Part shown: piece by piece, positions 1 through 8,788 of the stretch | Position numbering within the stretch: position 1 is the stretch's first letter | Layout: the number at the start of each line of letters is the position of its first letter | DNA from: Desulfuromonadaceae bacterium | GTDB lineage: Bacteria > Desulfobacterota > Desulfuromonadia > Geobacterales > Pseudopelobacteraceae | Assembly (NCBI GenBank): GCA_028687585.1 | Contig: JAQTZV010000010.1 | Location: forward strand, 62,001 to 126,000 | Length of the DNA stretch: 64,000 nucleotides | Reading direction: 5' to 3' | Translations under genes and position numbers: made by a program | The notes under the pieces: generated by a model | Seen by the model: the letters and a program-made list of their open reading frames with translations, nothing else | Told to the model about the DNA's origin: nothing | Databases searched by the model: none

Positions 1-303
1 CGCGTATGCCACGGAGGGGCACTCGGCCATGATCGCCCTGGCATCATCACTTGATAGTGTTTGAGCGCCGCCGGAGCCGGTACGCATGCCGCCGCTGGTC
101 GTTGAGCCCGGCAGCACCAGAATAATATTGCTGCCGATACTGGCTATCTGCTGGGAGATGACATAGCTGGCCCCGGTTCCGACCGCCATCATGGCGATAA
201 CAGCGGCAATGCCGATGATAATGCCGAGCATGGTCAAAAAAGAGCGCATTTTGTTGGTACGCAGTGCCCGGAGAGCTATTTTGAGAGTTTGAATAAAGTT
301 CAT
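1..303 (-). CDS. MacB-type ABC transporter permease, N-terminal part (cut by window edge)
   Basis: The first 101 residues of an inner-membrane permease are visible, read leftwards from an ATG at 303 and running off the window. It opens with a short amphipathic stretch and the family-typical KMRSFLTMLGIIIGI, leading into the first transmembrane helix, then a periplasmic segment with IGSNIILVLPG, characteristic of the MacB/FtsX-like permease N-terminus (MacB_PCD region). It lies 4 bases downstream of the ATPase gene and after the adaptor gene, giving the order adaptor-ATPase-permease. In MacAB systems the permease works mechanically with a periplasmic adaptor and an outer-membrane TolC protein to expel peptides, macrolides or lipids. 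Substrate cannot be told from the sequence. Confidence 0.9.
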   Translation of the reverse strand, partial: MNFIQTLKIALRALRTNKMRSFLTMLGIIIGIAAVIAMMAVGTGASYVISQQIASIGSNIILVLPGSTTSGGMRTGSGGAQTLSSDDARAIMAECPSVAYA

Positions 304-307
304 GAAG

Positions 308-1030
308 TTACGCCTTCTGACCGGCCTGACCGGCCTGACAAGCCTGACTTGTCTGAAGGTCAGAAATAATCCGGCCATCTTTGAAGGTTATTTGTCGCCC
401 GGCGTACGCCGCGACATCATGTTCATGAGTAACCATAATAATCGTTATTCCCTGCCGGTTCAGGGCGGTGAAAAGCCCCATAATCTCTTCGGTAGTGCTG
501 CTGTCGAGATTACCGGTCGGTTCATCCGCCAGAATAACGGCGGGATTATTAACCAGAGCGCGAGCGATGGCAACACGCTGCTGCTGGCCACCCGAAAGCT
601 GGCTCGGATGATTATTCTCCTTGCCGGAAAGACCGACCTGCTCCATGGCAATCAATGCCTGCTGTCGGCGCTCTTTCGAATGGAGACCGGCGTACACCAG
701 CGGCAGCTCAACGTTCTCAATCGCCGGGGTGCGAGCCAGCAGGTTGAATCCCTGAAAAACAAAGCCGAGTTTTTTATTGCGGATATCTGCCAACTGGTCA
801 GTCGACATCCCTCCCACATCACCGCCATCCAGAAGATAGCGGCCGGAAGTTGGAAGATCCAGACAACCAAGAATATTCATACAGGTTGATTTGCCGCTGC
901 CGGAGGCCCCCATGATGGCAACAAACTCACCAGGGGCGATGTCGAAGGAAACTCCTTTCAGAGCCTCGAACTGCTGGTCGCCCATGATAAAGACCCGGCG
1001 GATGTCGGTTAAGGAGATAACGATGCTCAT
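308..1030 (-). CDS. MacB-type ABC transporter ATP-binding protein
   Basis: A 240-residue ATPase of the LolD/MacB-type class that energises the neighbouring permease. Walker A is GASGSGKS at residues 41-48, the signature is LSGGQQQR, and Walker B is ILADEPTG followed by a conserved H-loop (MVTHEHD). In this family the ATPase is separate from the permease, unlike E. coli MacB where both are fused. The stop of the adaptor gene directly abuts the start of this one, so the two are co-transcribed. The C-terminal tail is odd: a short run of [12 protein letters not shown] residues encoded by imperfect copies of a 9-base unit (near 320-350), so tail length may vary between strains. Confidence 0.92.
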   Translation of the reverse strand: MSIVISLTDIRRVFIMGDQQFEALKGVSFDIAPGEFVAIMGASGSGKSTCMNILGCLDLPTSGRYLLDGGDVGGMSTDQLADIRNKKLGFVFQGFNLLARTPAIENVELPLVYAGLHSKERRQQALIAMEQVGLSGKENNHPSQLSGGQQQRVAIARALVNNPAVILADEPTGNLDSSTTEEIMGLFTALNRQGITIIMVTHEHDVAAYAGRQITFKDGRIISDLQTSQACQAGQAGQKA

Positions 1031-2272
1031 TTAGAAATGCGGCCTCATTGGCGAGGCGCCCGCTCCGCCCTTCTTCAAATCTCCGCTGACCTGCTCGATG
1101 ATAACCTCATCGCCTTCTTTGAGAGTGCTCTCCACCAATTCGATACTGCTGTTATTGGCTATGCCGGTTTTTACCGGTACCGCAACAGGCGTTCCATTGA
1201 CAAGCAGATACACCTGCAGGCTCCGTTCCCTCCCTTTGCCGGGGCCACCCTTTCCTCCTGCCGGACGTTGACTGGAAGTCCCATTCCGGTCACTATTACT
1301 CTTCTCCTTCGGTTCATCACTCTTTGATTTCGGCTTGAAGCGCAACGCAGCCGGCGGCAGTTTGAGGACGTCATCCTTTTTAGCAACTTCAATAGATACG
1401 TTGGCCGTCATCCCTGGTTTCAGCTTCATATCGCTATTATCAACACTGACAACGACAACATAGGTGACCACATTCTGGGTAATGATTGGAGCACTGCGAA
1501 TCTGTATCACTTTACCGCGGAAGGTCTGCTCCGGATAGGAATCGACGGTGAAGCCGGCTTTCTGCTGGAGCTGGATTCGACTGATATCCGCCTCATCGAC
1601 ACTCACCTCGATCTGCATCTTGGTCAGATCCTGAGCAATAGTGAACAGCGTTGGCGTCGAAAACGAGGCGGCAACCGTCTGACCGACATCAATTGCGCGG
1701 GAGATGACCACGCCGTCGACCGGTGAACGGATGACCGAGTAGCGCAGGTTGGTTTTTGCCTGCATCAGCGAGCCGCGGCTCTGGGCGACGCTCCCTTCGG
1801 CAGCCTTCACTGCAGCTTTGGTTGATTGGAGAGCGGTTTCACCAGCGTCAAAATCCCCTTGGGAGATGATGCCGCCACTCAGCAGCTGCTTGTTGCGGTT
1901 GAATGTTCGCTCGGCGTCCACAACTGCAACCTTGGCTTTTTGGAGATTGGCCTCCGCGCTCAAATAATTGCCCTGTGACTGCTCCACAGAAGCGTTGAAC
2001 AGCGACGGATCAATCTCCGCGATCGGCTGCCCTTTTTTGACCCGTGAGTTGAAATCAACATACAGCTTCTGGATCGTACCTGACACCTGGGTGCCTACCT
2101 GGACCGTTGTAACCGCCGAAAGATTGCCGGTAGCCGCAACATTCGAGACAATCGTGCCACGCTCTATTTTTGCGGTCTTATAGCTGATATCTGGCGCTTG
2201 TTTATAGTAGAAATAGCCGGCAACGCCGCTTATGGCGAGGATGATGACCAGAATAATGAAGTATTTTTTCAT
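1031..2272 (-). CDS. MacA-like periplasmic adaptor (membrane fusion protein)
   Basis: Periplasmic adaptor of the HlyD/MacA family that joins the inner-membrane ABC exporter to an outer-membrane channel. It has one N-terminal membrane anchor (KKYFIILVIILAISGVAGYF), a lipoyl/barrel half motif (VGTQVSGTIQKLYVDFNSRVKKG), a coiled-coil hairpin around residues 95-180, the second half-motif (VIRSPVDGVVISR) and beta-barrel domains. A Lys/Ser/Gly-rich insertion lies near residues 310-350, before the last barrel strand. The upstream in-frame ATG at 2296 is possible, but the ATG at 2272 has GAGAGAG about 7 bases before it and gives a normal signal anchor. It is the first gene of the three-gene exporter operon. 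Confidence 0.9.
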   Translation of the reverse strand: MKKYFIILVIILAISGVAGYFYYKQAPDISYKTAKIERGTIVSNVAATGNLSAVTTVQVGTQVSGTIQKLYVDFNSRVKKGQPIAEIDPSLFNASVEQSQGNYLSAEANLQKAKVAVVDAERTFNRNKQLLSGGIISQGDFDAGETALQSTKAAVKAAEGSVAQSRGSLMQAKTNLRYSVIRSPVDGVVISRAIDVGQTVAASFSTPTLFTIAQDLTKMQIEVSVDEADISRIQLQQKAGFTVDSYPEQTFRGKVIQIRSAPIITQNVVTYVVVVSVDNSDMKLKPGMTANVSIEVAKKDDVLKLPPAALRFKPKSKSDEPKEKSNSDRNGTSSQRPAGGKGGPGKGRERSLQVYLLVNGTPVAVPVKTGIANNSSIELVESTLKEGDEVIIEQVSGDLKKGGAGASPMRPHF

Positions 2273-2319
2273 GCGAATCTCTCTCGATAACGTCATAGCC
2301 GGAAGTGTATACCGGCGGC

Positions 2320-2348
2320 ATCATAGCAGATAACAGACAGTACAACAA
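2320..2348 (-). promoter_or_regulatory. Sigma70-like promoter for the MacAB operon
   Basis: On the minus strand TTGTTG (-35, 2348-2343) and TATGAT (-10, 2325-2320) are separated by 17 bases. It sits about 48 bases before the chosen adaptor start and its -35 box overlaps the T-tract of the preceding terminator, so the exporter operon appears to have its own promoter. Read by eye. Confidence 0.5.
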
Positions 2349-2383
2349 AAAAAAAGCCCCCTGTCTGATGACAGAGGGGCTTT
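2346..2383 (-). terminator. Rho-independent terminator of the small transcript
   Basis: On the minus strand AGCCCC and GACAG-type arms form an 11-pair stem (2355-2365 with 2370-2381, one bulged base, 4-base loop) followed by an uninterrupted run of about nine T. A second GC-rich hairpin (GCCCGCC/GGCGGGC, about 2393-2416) lies just upstream. It closes the transcript carrying the mini-ORF at 2417-2479. Confidence 0.85.
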
Positions 2384-2416
2384 CCTTCAGAACGCCCGCC
2401 ACCGGTCGGCGGCGGG

Positions 2417-2479
2417 CTAACTAGGGCAACCCTCTTTGCAGTGGGAAACCGGACGAATCTTAAATCTTGCAGTCCACAT
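2417..2479 (-). CDS. Very small ORF (20 residues) with own promoter, RBS and terminator
   Basis: An ATG at 2479 is preceded by AAAGGAG with 9-10 bases spacing and opens a 20-codon frame ending TAG at 2417. The peptide begins MWTARFKIRP and ends HCKEGCPS, so it is basic with two cysteines spaced CxxxC near the C-terminus. A TTGACA/TAAGAT promoter lies upstream and a strong intrinsic terminator downstream, so this is a complete mini transcription unit. It lies directly before a MacAB-type exporter on the same strand. I do not recognise the peptide. It could be a modified or exported peptide precursor, a signalling peptide, or a leader peptide in a regulatory RNA. Confidence 0.6.
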   Translation of the reverse strand: MWTARFKIRPVSHCKEGCPS

Positions 2480-2531
2480 TGGCAGGGTCTCCTTTCTATG
2501 TAATAATTTAATTCCTAACAGGATGATTTTT

Positions 2532-2559
2532 ATCTTAATACTATTTCAAAACTTGTCAA
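2532..2559 (-). promoter_or_regulatory. Strong sigma70-like promoter for the mini-ORF
   Basis: On the minus strand TTGACA (2559-2554), a 16-base spacer and TAAGAT (2537-2532). The transcript would start near 2525, about 45 bases before the mini-ORF ATG. The match to consensus is one of the best in the window. Confidence 0.6.
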
Positions 2560-2613
2560 GCAAGAAATATACAGGGCGATATTTAGATTGCAATATCTGA
2601 AGCTGATGGCAAA

Positions 2614-3204
2614 ATGGTGAGCATGCAACCACATAATACATTTCAAGAAATATCCTGCCAACAGGTAATGGTCGACGATGCTTCCATCTTTTCCACACAA
2701 TGGACCGATCTCCCTGCCGCGATTGCCGGATCACTTTCTGTTGAACAATTACTTGACCGCTATCTCGGCTATATAAGAAAAAGTACATTCGCCCTGATTC
2801 AACCGGTGACTCAGGAAAGCGGCATTGAGTTGCGTCTCTTCGGGACCGGGTTAAGCTTGATCAGTTTTCTGCCGCCGTTTTACGAAGATGGTTTTTCTAC
2901 ATTACGTATTTGTGGCGGTTTTCTTGTGCAGCCACATCAATGTGATCGGGGCGAGTTTCGTTTCGGTGTTGAGCATCTGCCGCAATGCGAGCGGATTTCT
3001 CTCCAGCTCAGCGATTACTGCCCGCTGATTCTCGGCAGTCAGTCGCCGTCCCGAGCGCGCTTCTGGCTCTATCGTGTAACCCAGGCCGCAATTCATCGCC
3101 TGGTTACGGTACGATTTCTGTCACTGCTCTTTCACGAACTGGCCGGCCCTTCTGCCGGTGTACGGATTGTAAAAGTTGCTGTTCGATCAGGAAAGCCTGT
3201 CTGA
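2614..3204 (+). CDS. Conserved-looking hypothetical protein, 196 residues
   Basis: I do not recognise this protein. It has no signal peptide or membrane helix. It reads as a genuine soluble alpha/beta protein, with a Leu/Phe-rich core (ELRLFGTGLSLISFLPP), a segment ICGGFLVQP followed by CDRGEFRFGVE, several cysteines not in obvious pairs, and a basic C-terminus. It stands alone between the divergent mini-ORF/MacAB unit and lon, with a likely lon promoter starting at its stop codon. The start at 2614 has only a weak ribosome-binding site (GATGG), and an ATG at 2623 is the alternative. Confidence 0.6.
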   Translation: MVSMQPHNTFQEISCQQVMVDDASIFSTQWTDLPAAIAGSLSVEQLLDRYLGYIRKSTFALIQPVTQESGIELRLFGTGLSLISFLPPFYEDGFSTLRICGGFLVQPHQCDRGEFRFGVEHLPQCERISLQLSDYCPLILGSQSPSRARFWLYRVTQAAIHRLVTVRFLSLLFHELAGPSAGVRIVKVAVRSGKPV

Positions 3205-3208
3205 AGCT

Positions 3209-3236
3209 TTGCTTGTGACTTGAAGTATGCTAGAAT
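3209..3236 (+). promoter_or_regulatory. Possible sigma70 promoter for lon
   Basis: TTGCTT and TAGAAT are separated by 16 bases, starting just after the preceding stop codon. No clear heat-shock sigma32 box (CTTGAA with CCCCAT) is present. A small palindrome GTACG...CGTAC (about 3253-3269) lies in the leader and could bind a regulator. Confidence 0.35.
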
Positions 3237-3306
3237 CTCCGTTCACAAAAGGAGTACGCACGGTCGTACATTCCGAGAATTTCAACTGCTAAAGGACTGA
3301 CAGAAG

Positions 3307-5622
3307 ATGCCGCACGCAAACATAGAAATACCTCCCAAATTGCCGCTTTTCACCCAGAAAGATACGGTTGTTTTTCCGTATATGCTTCTGCCTTTGTATG
3401 TAAGCGAAAAAGATATCGCTGTCTTCCGTGAAGCGGACAGCGGTGAAAAATATGTTGCTCTTGCCTTTGAGCGCCCCGAAGACCCCAAAAGTGAATTCCC
3501 GGGGGGCAGGTGCGAAATTGGCACCCTCTGCAAGGTCAATCAGATTAAAAAGCAAGATGATGGCCGCTATAAAATTTCATTGGAAGGGGTCACCCGACTG
3601 CGGATTCTGGACACCGAATCTGCCGGTGCGGTGACGATGGCTCATTGCGAAATTGTACGGGAGTTCGTTGAAAAAAACCTCGTCTCGGATGCACTGGTTC
3701 AAAGCTTGAACGCTCTGTTGAAAATTGCCCTTTCCCATGGAAAACCGCTCCCTGAAGATGTTTTGAAGATGATCGACTATATTGACAACCCTGCCCGGCT
3801 GTCCGATCTCGTGGCGCTGTATGTGAATCTGCCGATAACAGACCTGCAGGAACTGCTGGAGACGACCGACCCGCTGGACCGCCTGAAAAAGGTTTATGTG
3901 CATTTGACGAACGAAGTACAACGAATACAGATCAAGAACGAGGTGGCAGGCGAAGTTACCAAGCGGGTGGGCAAAAACCAGAAAGAATATATTCTGCGCG
4001 AGCAGATGAAACACATTCAGGAAGAGCTGGGTGATGAAGACCCGCGCTCTGCCGATATGAGCGAATTGCGTCGAACAATCGAAGAAGCCGGTCTTCCGGA
4101 AGATGTCAAAAAAATTGCCGATAAGGAGCTGAAACGCCTGGAGCGAATCAATCAGGCTTCTCCGGAATACAACGTGGCACGGACGTATCTTGATTATCTT
4201 GCCGGTATGCCCTGGAAAACCAGCACGACCGATACTCTGGACATGGTACGGGCCGAGGAGATTCTCAACGAAGACCATTACAACCTGAAAAAAGTTAAAG
4301 AGCGCATCCTGGAATTTCTGGCGGTACGGTCACTCAAAGAGAACATGAAGGGGCCGGTGCTCTGTTTTGTCGGCCCTCCGGGAGTTGGCAAGACGTCGCT
4401 GGGTAAATCGATAGCCCGTGCAATGGGGCGGAAATTTGTGCGTATTTCACTGGGAGGCGTCAGGGATGAAGCAGAAATCCGTGGCCATCGCCGAACCTAC
4501 ATCGGGGCTCTGCCGGGGCGTATAATCAAAGAGCTGTACCGCTGCGGCGCCAACAATCCGATCTTCATGCTGGATGAAATTGACAAGCTGGGCAATGATT
4601 TCCGTGGCGATCCGGCCAGCGCACTCCTGGAGGTGCTTGACCCGGAGCAGAATTTTTCCTTCAACGACCATTACCTCGATGTTGCCTTTGACCTGTCAAA
4701 AGTGATGTTCATCACCACTGCCAACCAGCTTGATCCTATTCCTGGGCCACTTAAGGATCGCATGGAGGTCATCCGGCTGGCCGGATACAGCAGTCAGGAA
4801 AAACTGCAGATTGCCAAAGCCTTTATTATCCGGCGTGAATTGGAGGAAAACGGCCTTGCCGACCGGGGACTTACGTTTTCTGACGAAGCACTGGAAAAAA
4901 TTATCAATGACTACACCCGCGAGGCCGGCGTACGCGGTATGCAGCGCACGGTGGCCTCGATCTGCCGCAAGGTTGCCAAGGAAATCACCCAGCAGAAAGC
5001 CGCGCGGAGCTGTATTACCACAGAGGCGGTTACAGAGTTGCTCGGGGCCAAAAAATTCCATAACGAAGTGGCGGCCGAACATGACCGTATCGGCGTGGTG
5101 ACCGGACTCGCCTGGACTGAGTCCGGAGGAGATATCCTCTTCATTGAGGCCACCTCAATGCCCGGCAAAGCTGAGCTGATCCTGACCGGCTCATTGGGCG
5201 ACGTTATGAAGGAGTCAGCCCGTGCTGCACTCTCCTACATCGAGGCGCATGCCGATGACTTCTGCATCAAGCCGGAAGCCTTTGAAAATCGCACCATTCA
5301 CATTCACGTCCCGTCCGGAGCAATTCCGAAAGACGGCCCTTCAGCAGGGGTTACCATGGTCACGGCGCTGGTTTCGCTCCTTACCGGAAAACCGGCGCGA
5401 CGCAACGTTGCCATGACCGGAGAAATCACCTTGACCGGCCGGGTCCTGGCGATTGGCGGCTTGAAGGAAAAGGTGCTGGCAGCTCATCGAGCGGGAGTCA
5501 GCACGGTCTTGGCCCCTGAACGCAATCGTGACGATCTGGAAGATATCCCGGAAAACGTCCGCAATGATCTTCAGTTCATTTTTGTCAATGAAGCAGCAGA
5601 AGCACTGGCTGTGGCACTATAG
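3307..5622 (+). CDS. lon: ATP-dependent protease Lon
   Basis: Cytoplasmic AAA+ serine protease that degrades misfolded and regulatory proteins. Domains in order: N-terminal substrate-binding domain (about 1-200), coiled-coil linker, AAA+ module with Walker A GPPGVGKT (356-363) and Walker [10 protein letters not shown] (about 420), and the C-terminal protease domain. The catalytic dyad is visible: Ser679 in KDGPSAG and Lys722 in GGLKEK, the same numbers as in E. coli Lon. The length of 771 residues is normal. The ATG at 3307 follows a weak AGGA-type site. The mlaE-like gene begins 6 bases after the stop, so read-through into the Mla operon is likely. Confidence 0.98.
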   Translation: MPHANIEIPPKLPLFTQKDTVVFPYMLLPLYVSEKDIAVFREADSGEKYVALAFERPEDPKSEFPGGRCEIGTLCKVNQIKKQDDGRYKISLEGVTRLRILDTESAGAVTMAHCEIVREFVEKNLVSDALVQSLNALLKIALSHGKPLPEDVLKMIDYIDNPARLSDLVALYVNLPITDLQELLETTDPLDRLKKVYVHLTNEVQRIQIKNEVAGEVTKRVGKNQKEYILREQMKHIQEELGDEDPRSADMSELRRTIEEAGLPEDVKKIADKELKRLERINQASPEYNVARTYLDYLAGMPWKTSTTDTLDMVRAEEILNEDHYNLKKVKERILEFLAVRSLKENMKGPVLCFVGPPGVGKTSLGKSIARAMGRKFVRISLGGVRDEAEIRGHRRTYIGALPGRIIKELYRCGANNPIFMLDEIDKLGNDFRGDPASALLEVLDPEQNFSFNDHYLDVAFDLSKVMFITTANQLDPIPGPLKDRMEVIRLAGYSSQEKLQIAKAFIIRRELEENGLADRGLTFSDEALEKIINDYTREAGVRGMQRTVASICRKVAKEITQQKAARSCITTEAVTELLGAKKFHNEVAAEHDRIGVVTGLAWTESGGDILFIEATSMPGKAELILTGSLGDVMKESARAALSYIEAHADDFCIKPEAFENRTIHIHVPSGAIPKDGPSAGVTMVTALVSLLTGKPARRNVAMTGEITLTGRVLAIGGLKEKVLAAHRAGVSTVLAPERNRDDLEDIPENVRNDLQFIFVNEAAEALAVAL

Positions 5623-5628
5623 CCAGGC

Positions 5629-6402
5629 ATGACTGTTGCTGCTGTTGATAAAATTCTGCTGATTTTTTTCCATTGGTTGCAGGGGTATTTCACCTTGGCG
5701 GGGCGCGCGTTTGCGCGGATTTTCCGTCGTCCTTTCTATTATCGGGAATGTGCCATTCAGTTTGACAAATTGGGTTTTTCCTCCCTGTTCATCTGCACCC
5801 TGACCGGCCTGTTCTCGGGGATGGTCATGGCGCTGCAGTCGCTGATCCAGCTCAAACCGTTTGCCGCAACCAGCTATGTCGGCGGCATGGTAGCGGTAAC
5901 GATGATCAAGGAGTTGGGGCCGGTACTGGCCGCACTGATGGTAGCAGGACGGGTAGGTTCGGCTATTACCGCTGAACTGGGAACGATGGTCGTAACCGAG
6001 CAGGTCGATGCCATGCGGGTTGAAGGCACTGACATTATCAAACGCCTGGTTGTACCACGACTGATAGCAATGGTTATGGCGCTGCCGCTCCTGACTATTG
6101 TGACTGATCTGGTCTCTGTTTTTGGCGGCTATGTCATGGCGTCCGGCTATAATATCAATCCGGTCATGTACATCAGCGGACTGCCCCAGTTTATGCTTTT
6201 TCAGGATCTGATCGAAGGGGTGGTAAAACCATCGGTTTTCGGGGTTATTATTGCCATTACCGCCTGCTATGTGGGGCTTAACACGAAAGGTGGCGCCGCC
6301 GGGGTCGGCGCGGCAGCCAAGCAGGCGGTAGTGCTCTCTTCAGTACTGATCCTGGTCTGTGATTTTTTCATGGCGAAGATTTTTTTGGTGTTCAGAGGAT
6401 GA
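5629..6402 (+). CDS. mlaE: MlaE-family lipid ABC transporter permease
   Basis: Inner-membrane permease of the MlaFED/MCE phospholipid transport system, which moves glycerophospholipids between the membranes. The 257 residues carry the MlaE-family hallmarks: SGMVMALQS after the first helices, then ELGPVLAALMVAGRVGSAITAELGTM, EQVDAMRV and PRLIA. About five hydrophobic helices are present. It belongs to the cluster mlaE, EVE, mlaF, mlaD, and begins 6 bases after lon. No MlaB (STAS) or MlaC genes follow, which is common outside the Proteobacteria that first defined the system. Confidence 0.92.
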   Translation: MTVAAVDKILLIFFHWLQGYFTLAGRAFARIFRRPFYYRECAIQFDKLGFSSLFICTLTGLFSGMVMALQSLIQLKPFAATSYVGGMVAVTMIKELGPVLAALMVAGRVGSAITAELGTMVVTEQVDAMRVEGTDIIKRLVVPRLIAMVMALPLLTIVTDLVSVFGGYVMASGYNINPVMYISGLPQFMLFQDLIEGVVKPSVFGVIIAITACYVGLNTKGGAAGVGAAAKQAVVLSSVLILVCDFFMAKIFLVFRG

Positions 6403-6403
6403 G

Positions 6404-6898
6404 ATGAACTACTGGCTTTTCAAAACCGAACCGGGCTGTTTCTCCTTCGATGACCTGATGACGCGCCCTGGCATGACCGAAGCATGGGATGGGGTGCGCA
6501 ACTATCAGGCGCGCAATTTTCTGCGCGATACGACTGCTGTCGGCGACCGGGTGCTGTTCTATCACAGCAACATACCGGAACCTGCTGTAGTTGGCCTGGC
6601 GGAGATCGTGCGGGCCGGCTATCCTGACACAACCGCTCTAAATCCGAACAGCGAGCATTTTGATCCAAAAGCGTCTGTGGAAAAGCCGCTCTGGTATATG
6701 GTTGATGTTCGCTACCTTCAGCCGTTGCAAAAGATAGTGACATTGGAACGGATCAAACAGAATCCCTTGCTGTCCGGGATGCCGCTGGTTACACGCAGCC
6801 GCCTGTCGATTCAGCCGGTGACAGAGGATGAGTGGCAGGTTATTCTGACCATGGGCGGCATAAAGGCTGGGCTGCAGCAGGAGACAAAAGGGCAATGA
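6404..6898 (+). CDS. EVE-domain protein
   Basis: A 164-residue single-domain protein starting MNYWLFKTEP, the typical beginning of EVE proteins (PUA-like fold, related to eukaryotic THYN1). Conserved features include WDGVRNYQARNFLR, the segment DRVLFYHSN and a final RLSIQPVTEDEW. EVE domains are thought to bind modified bases such as 5-methylcytosine derivatives in DNA or RNA. The ATG at 6404 lies one base after the mlaE stop, and the stop overlaps the mlaF start as ATGA, so the gene is translationally embedded in a lipid-transport operon with which it has no known functional link. Confidence 0.88.
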   Translation: MNYWLFKTEPGCFSFDDLMTRPGMTEAWDGVRNYQARNFLRDTTAVGDRVLFYHSNIPEPAVVGLAEIVRAGYPDTTALNPNSEHFDPKASVEKPLWYMVDVRYLQPLQKIVTLERIKQNPLLSGMPLVTRSRLSIQPVTEDEWQVILTMGGIKAGLQQETKGQ

Positions 6899-7695
6899 CC
6901 TCCAGCGACTCCATTCACATTGAAAGATTATGTTATTCGATCGGCGGACGCAAGATCCTGCAGGATTTTGATTTTCATCTGGAACGCGGCGTTAATCGTA
7001 CCATTCTGGGAGTCAGTGGCGCGGGAAAAACGACCATACTGAAACTGCTGCTCGGACTTCTTGAACCCGATTCCGGGAAAGTATTCATCGGCAACCTCTG
7101 CATCACCGGCTTGCCGGAATCACAATTCATGCAGCAGCGAAAAAGGATCGCCATCGTTTTTCAGGGTGGGGCGTTATTTGATTCAATGACAGTCGGTGAG
7201 AATGTCGGCTATCGCCTGTTTGAAGAGGGGCGGCTTTCCCAAACAGAAATAGCGACAATCGTACTCGAAAAGCTTGGTTTTGTCGGAGTGGAAGCTGCTC
7301 TCAACCTCTACCCGGCCGAACTGTCGGGCGGCATGAAAAAACGTGTGGCTATCGCCCGCGCCCTGGCGGCCGATCCGGATTACATCTTCTTTGATGAGCC
7401 GACTACCGGACTGGACCCGATTGGAGTCCACAATATCTGCAACCTCATACAGCGATTGCAGGCAGAAGGAAAGACGACTTTGATGGTCACGCACGATCTT
7501 GCTACCGCTTTTTCAACGTCACAGCAATTCACCTTTCTGCACAAGGCGCGCATACTGTTCGAAGGGAGTGAAGAAGAGATGAAGGCAAGCAGCATTCCCG
7601 AGGTATGTGAATTTCTGGAACCGACCGACAGGTCACTGTTTTATGATGTGCATACGACATATGACAAACAACCGGAACAGGTGGAATCGATATGA
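6895..7695 (+). CDS. mlaF: MlaF-family lipid ABC transporter ATP-binding protein
   Basis: ATPase partner of the MlaE permease, 266 residues. Walker A is GVSGAGKTT, the signature is [15 protein letters not shown] (the KKR variant typical of MlaF/Ttg2A), and Walker B is YIFFDEPTTGLDP. The start at 6895 is chosen because it has a GGAG site and overlaps the EVE stop by four bases. A longer frame from 6832 would lie inside the EVE gene. The stop again overlaps the next start (ATGA at 7692-7695), indicating coupled translation with mlaD. Confidence 0.95.
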   Translation: MTSSDSIHIERLCYSIGGRKILQDFDFHLERGVNRTILGVSGAGKTTILKLLLGLLEPDSGKVFIGNLCITGLPESQFMQQRKRIAIVFQGGALFDSMTVGENVGYRLFEEGRLSQTEIATIVLEKLGFVGVEAALNLYPAELSGGMKKRVAIARALAADPDYIFFDEPTTGLDPIGVHNICNLIQRLQAEGKTTLMVTHDLATAFSTSQQFTFLHKARILFEGSEEEMKASSIPEVCEFLEPTDRSLFYDVHTTYDKQPEQVESI

Positions 7696-8774
7696 AACGG
7701 AGTAATCAGATCGGCTGGGCCCAGGTGCGAGGGGGTGTTTTTATCTTTCTGGCACTGCTCTTTTTTGCCGGAGGGGTCCTGTTGATGGGACAGAAAACCA
7801 AGATGTTTGTCAGCAAGGGAGCCATGCGGGTTGTCATGAATGATGTCGTCGGCCTGAAAATCGGCGCGCCGGTCTGGCTCGCCGGAGTGGATGTCGGACT
7901 TGTCACCGGCATTCTCTTTGCCAATCCCAAAAACAGTAATGAAGTCAGCATTGATATTGAAGTTGATTCCAACGCTATGAAGAAAATCGGCACCGATTCC
8001 AGAGTGACAATAAAAACCCGCGGGCTTATGGGGGAAAAATATGTTGACATTCTCCCCTCAAAACAATTTTCCGAAACCCCTCCGACCCTATTGCAAGGGA
8101 CCTCGTCAGCGAAACTGGACGACGTCATTCAAAAGGCTGGTGACGCTTTTGACAGAGTCAACGGGATCATCGATAACATTGAAAAGGGTAAGGGGACTCT
8201 GGGAAAGCTTAACAACGACGAGACGCTTTACAGCAATATTGCGCGACTGGCCGTTGAAATGAAAGAGCTGGTAGTCACCATAAACCGGGGCAACGGAACT
8301 CTTGGCAGACTTAACCGCGATCCGGAACCGTATAACAGGCTGGTCAGCATTCTTAGCCGCGCCGACCGGACGCTGCAGGATATTCAAACTTCTGACGGGA
8401 CTCTTGGTAAATTAATCTATGACAAGACTCTCTATTTGAAGTTAACGTCACTGGCTGACAAGAGTATTCAGGCTGCCGATGATGTCAGCGTTCTGCAAAA
8501 ACGAATCATATCAAAAGACACCTCTATCGGGTTGCTGCTAAATGATCGGGAATTTTACGACAAAGGAATATCGCTTCTTACCCGGGCCGAATCATCCGTA
8601 AAAGCGATCGAAGAGGTGGCGGGAAAAGTCAACGGCGGCAACGGGACCGCTGGTCAGCTGGTTAATGACAAAGCACTCTACGACAAAATGAACAAGATGG
8701 TCGACGATCTGGATGCACTGGTAAAGGATTTCAAGGAAGATCCCCGTAAGTATATTAAATTTTCGGTATTTTAA
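7692..8774 (+). CDS. mlaD: MlaD-family (MCE domain) lipid-binding protein with repeat tail
   Basis: Membrane-anchored periplasmic MCE protein that rings the MlaFE complex and handles lipids. There is one N-terminal helix (about 13-32), then an MCE domain (about 40-120) with VVGLKIGAPVWLAGVDVG and TRGLMGEKYVDI. The remaining two thirds are unusual: five copies of a motif G.GT.G.L..D..LY, with its central glycine at residues 171, 205, 239, 280 and 321 (spacing 34, 34, 41, 41), within predicted helical segments. Many MCE proteins have helical C-terminal regions forming a needle or tunnel, and these repeats may build such an extension. The M16 gene follows after 14 bases. Confidence 0.93.
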   Translation: MKRSNQIGWAQVRGGVFIFLALLFFAGGVLLMGQKTKMFVSKGAMRVVMNDVVGLKIGAPVWLAGVDVGLVTGILFANPKNSNEVSIDIEVDSNAMKKIGTDSRVTIKTRGLMGEKYVDILPSKQFSETPPTLLQGTSSAKLDDVIQKAGDAFDRVNGIIDNIEKGKGTLGKLNNDETLYSNIARLAVEMKELVVTINRGNGTLGRLNRDPEPYNRLVSILSRADRTLQDIQTSDGTLGKLIYDKTLYLKLTSLADKSIQAADDVSVLQKRIISKDTSIGLLLNDREFYDKGISLLTRAESSVKAIEEVAGKVNGGNGTAGQLVNDKALYDKMNKMVDDLDALVKDFKEDPRKYIKFSVF

Positions 8775-8788
8775 TGGGAGTACACTGT

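Noticed and set aside
3577..4278. Long minus-strand open frame of 233 codons inside lon
   Set aside because: Antisense shadow of the strongly conserved lon coding sequence. Its translation lacks domain structure.
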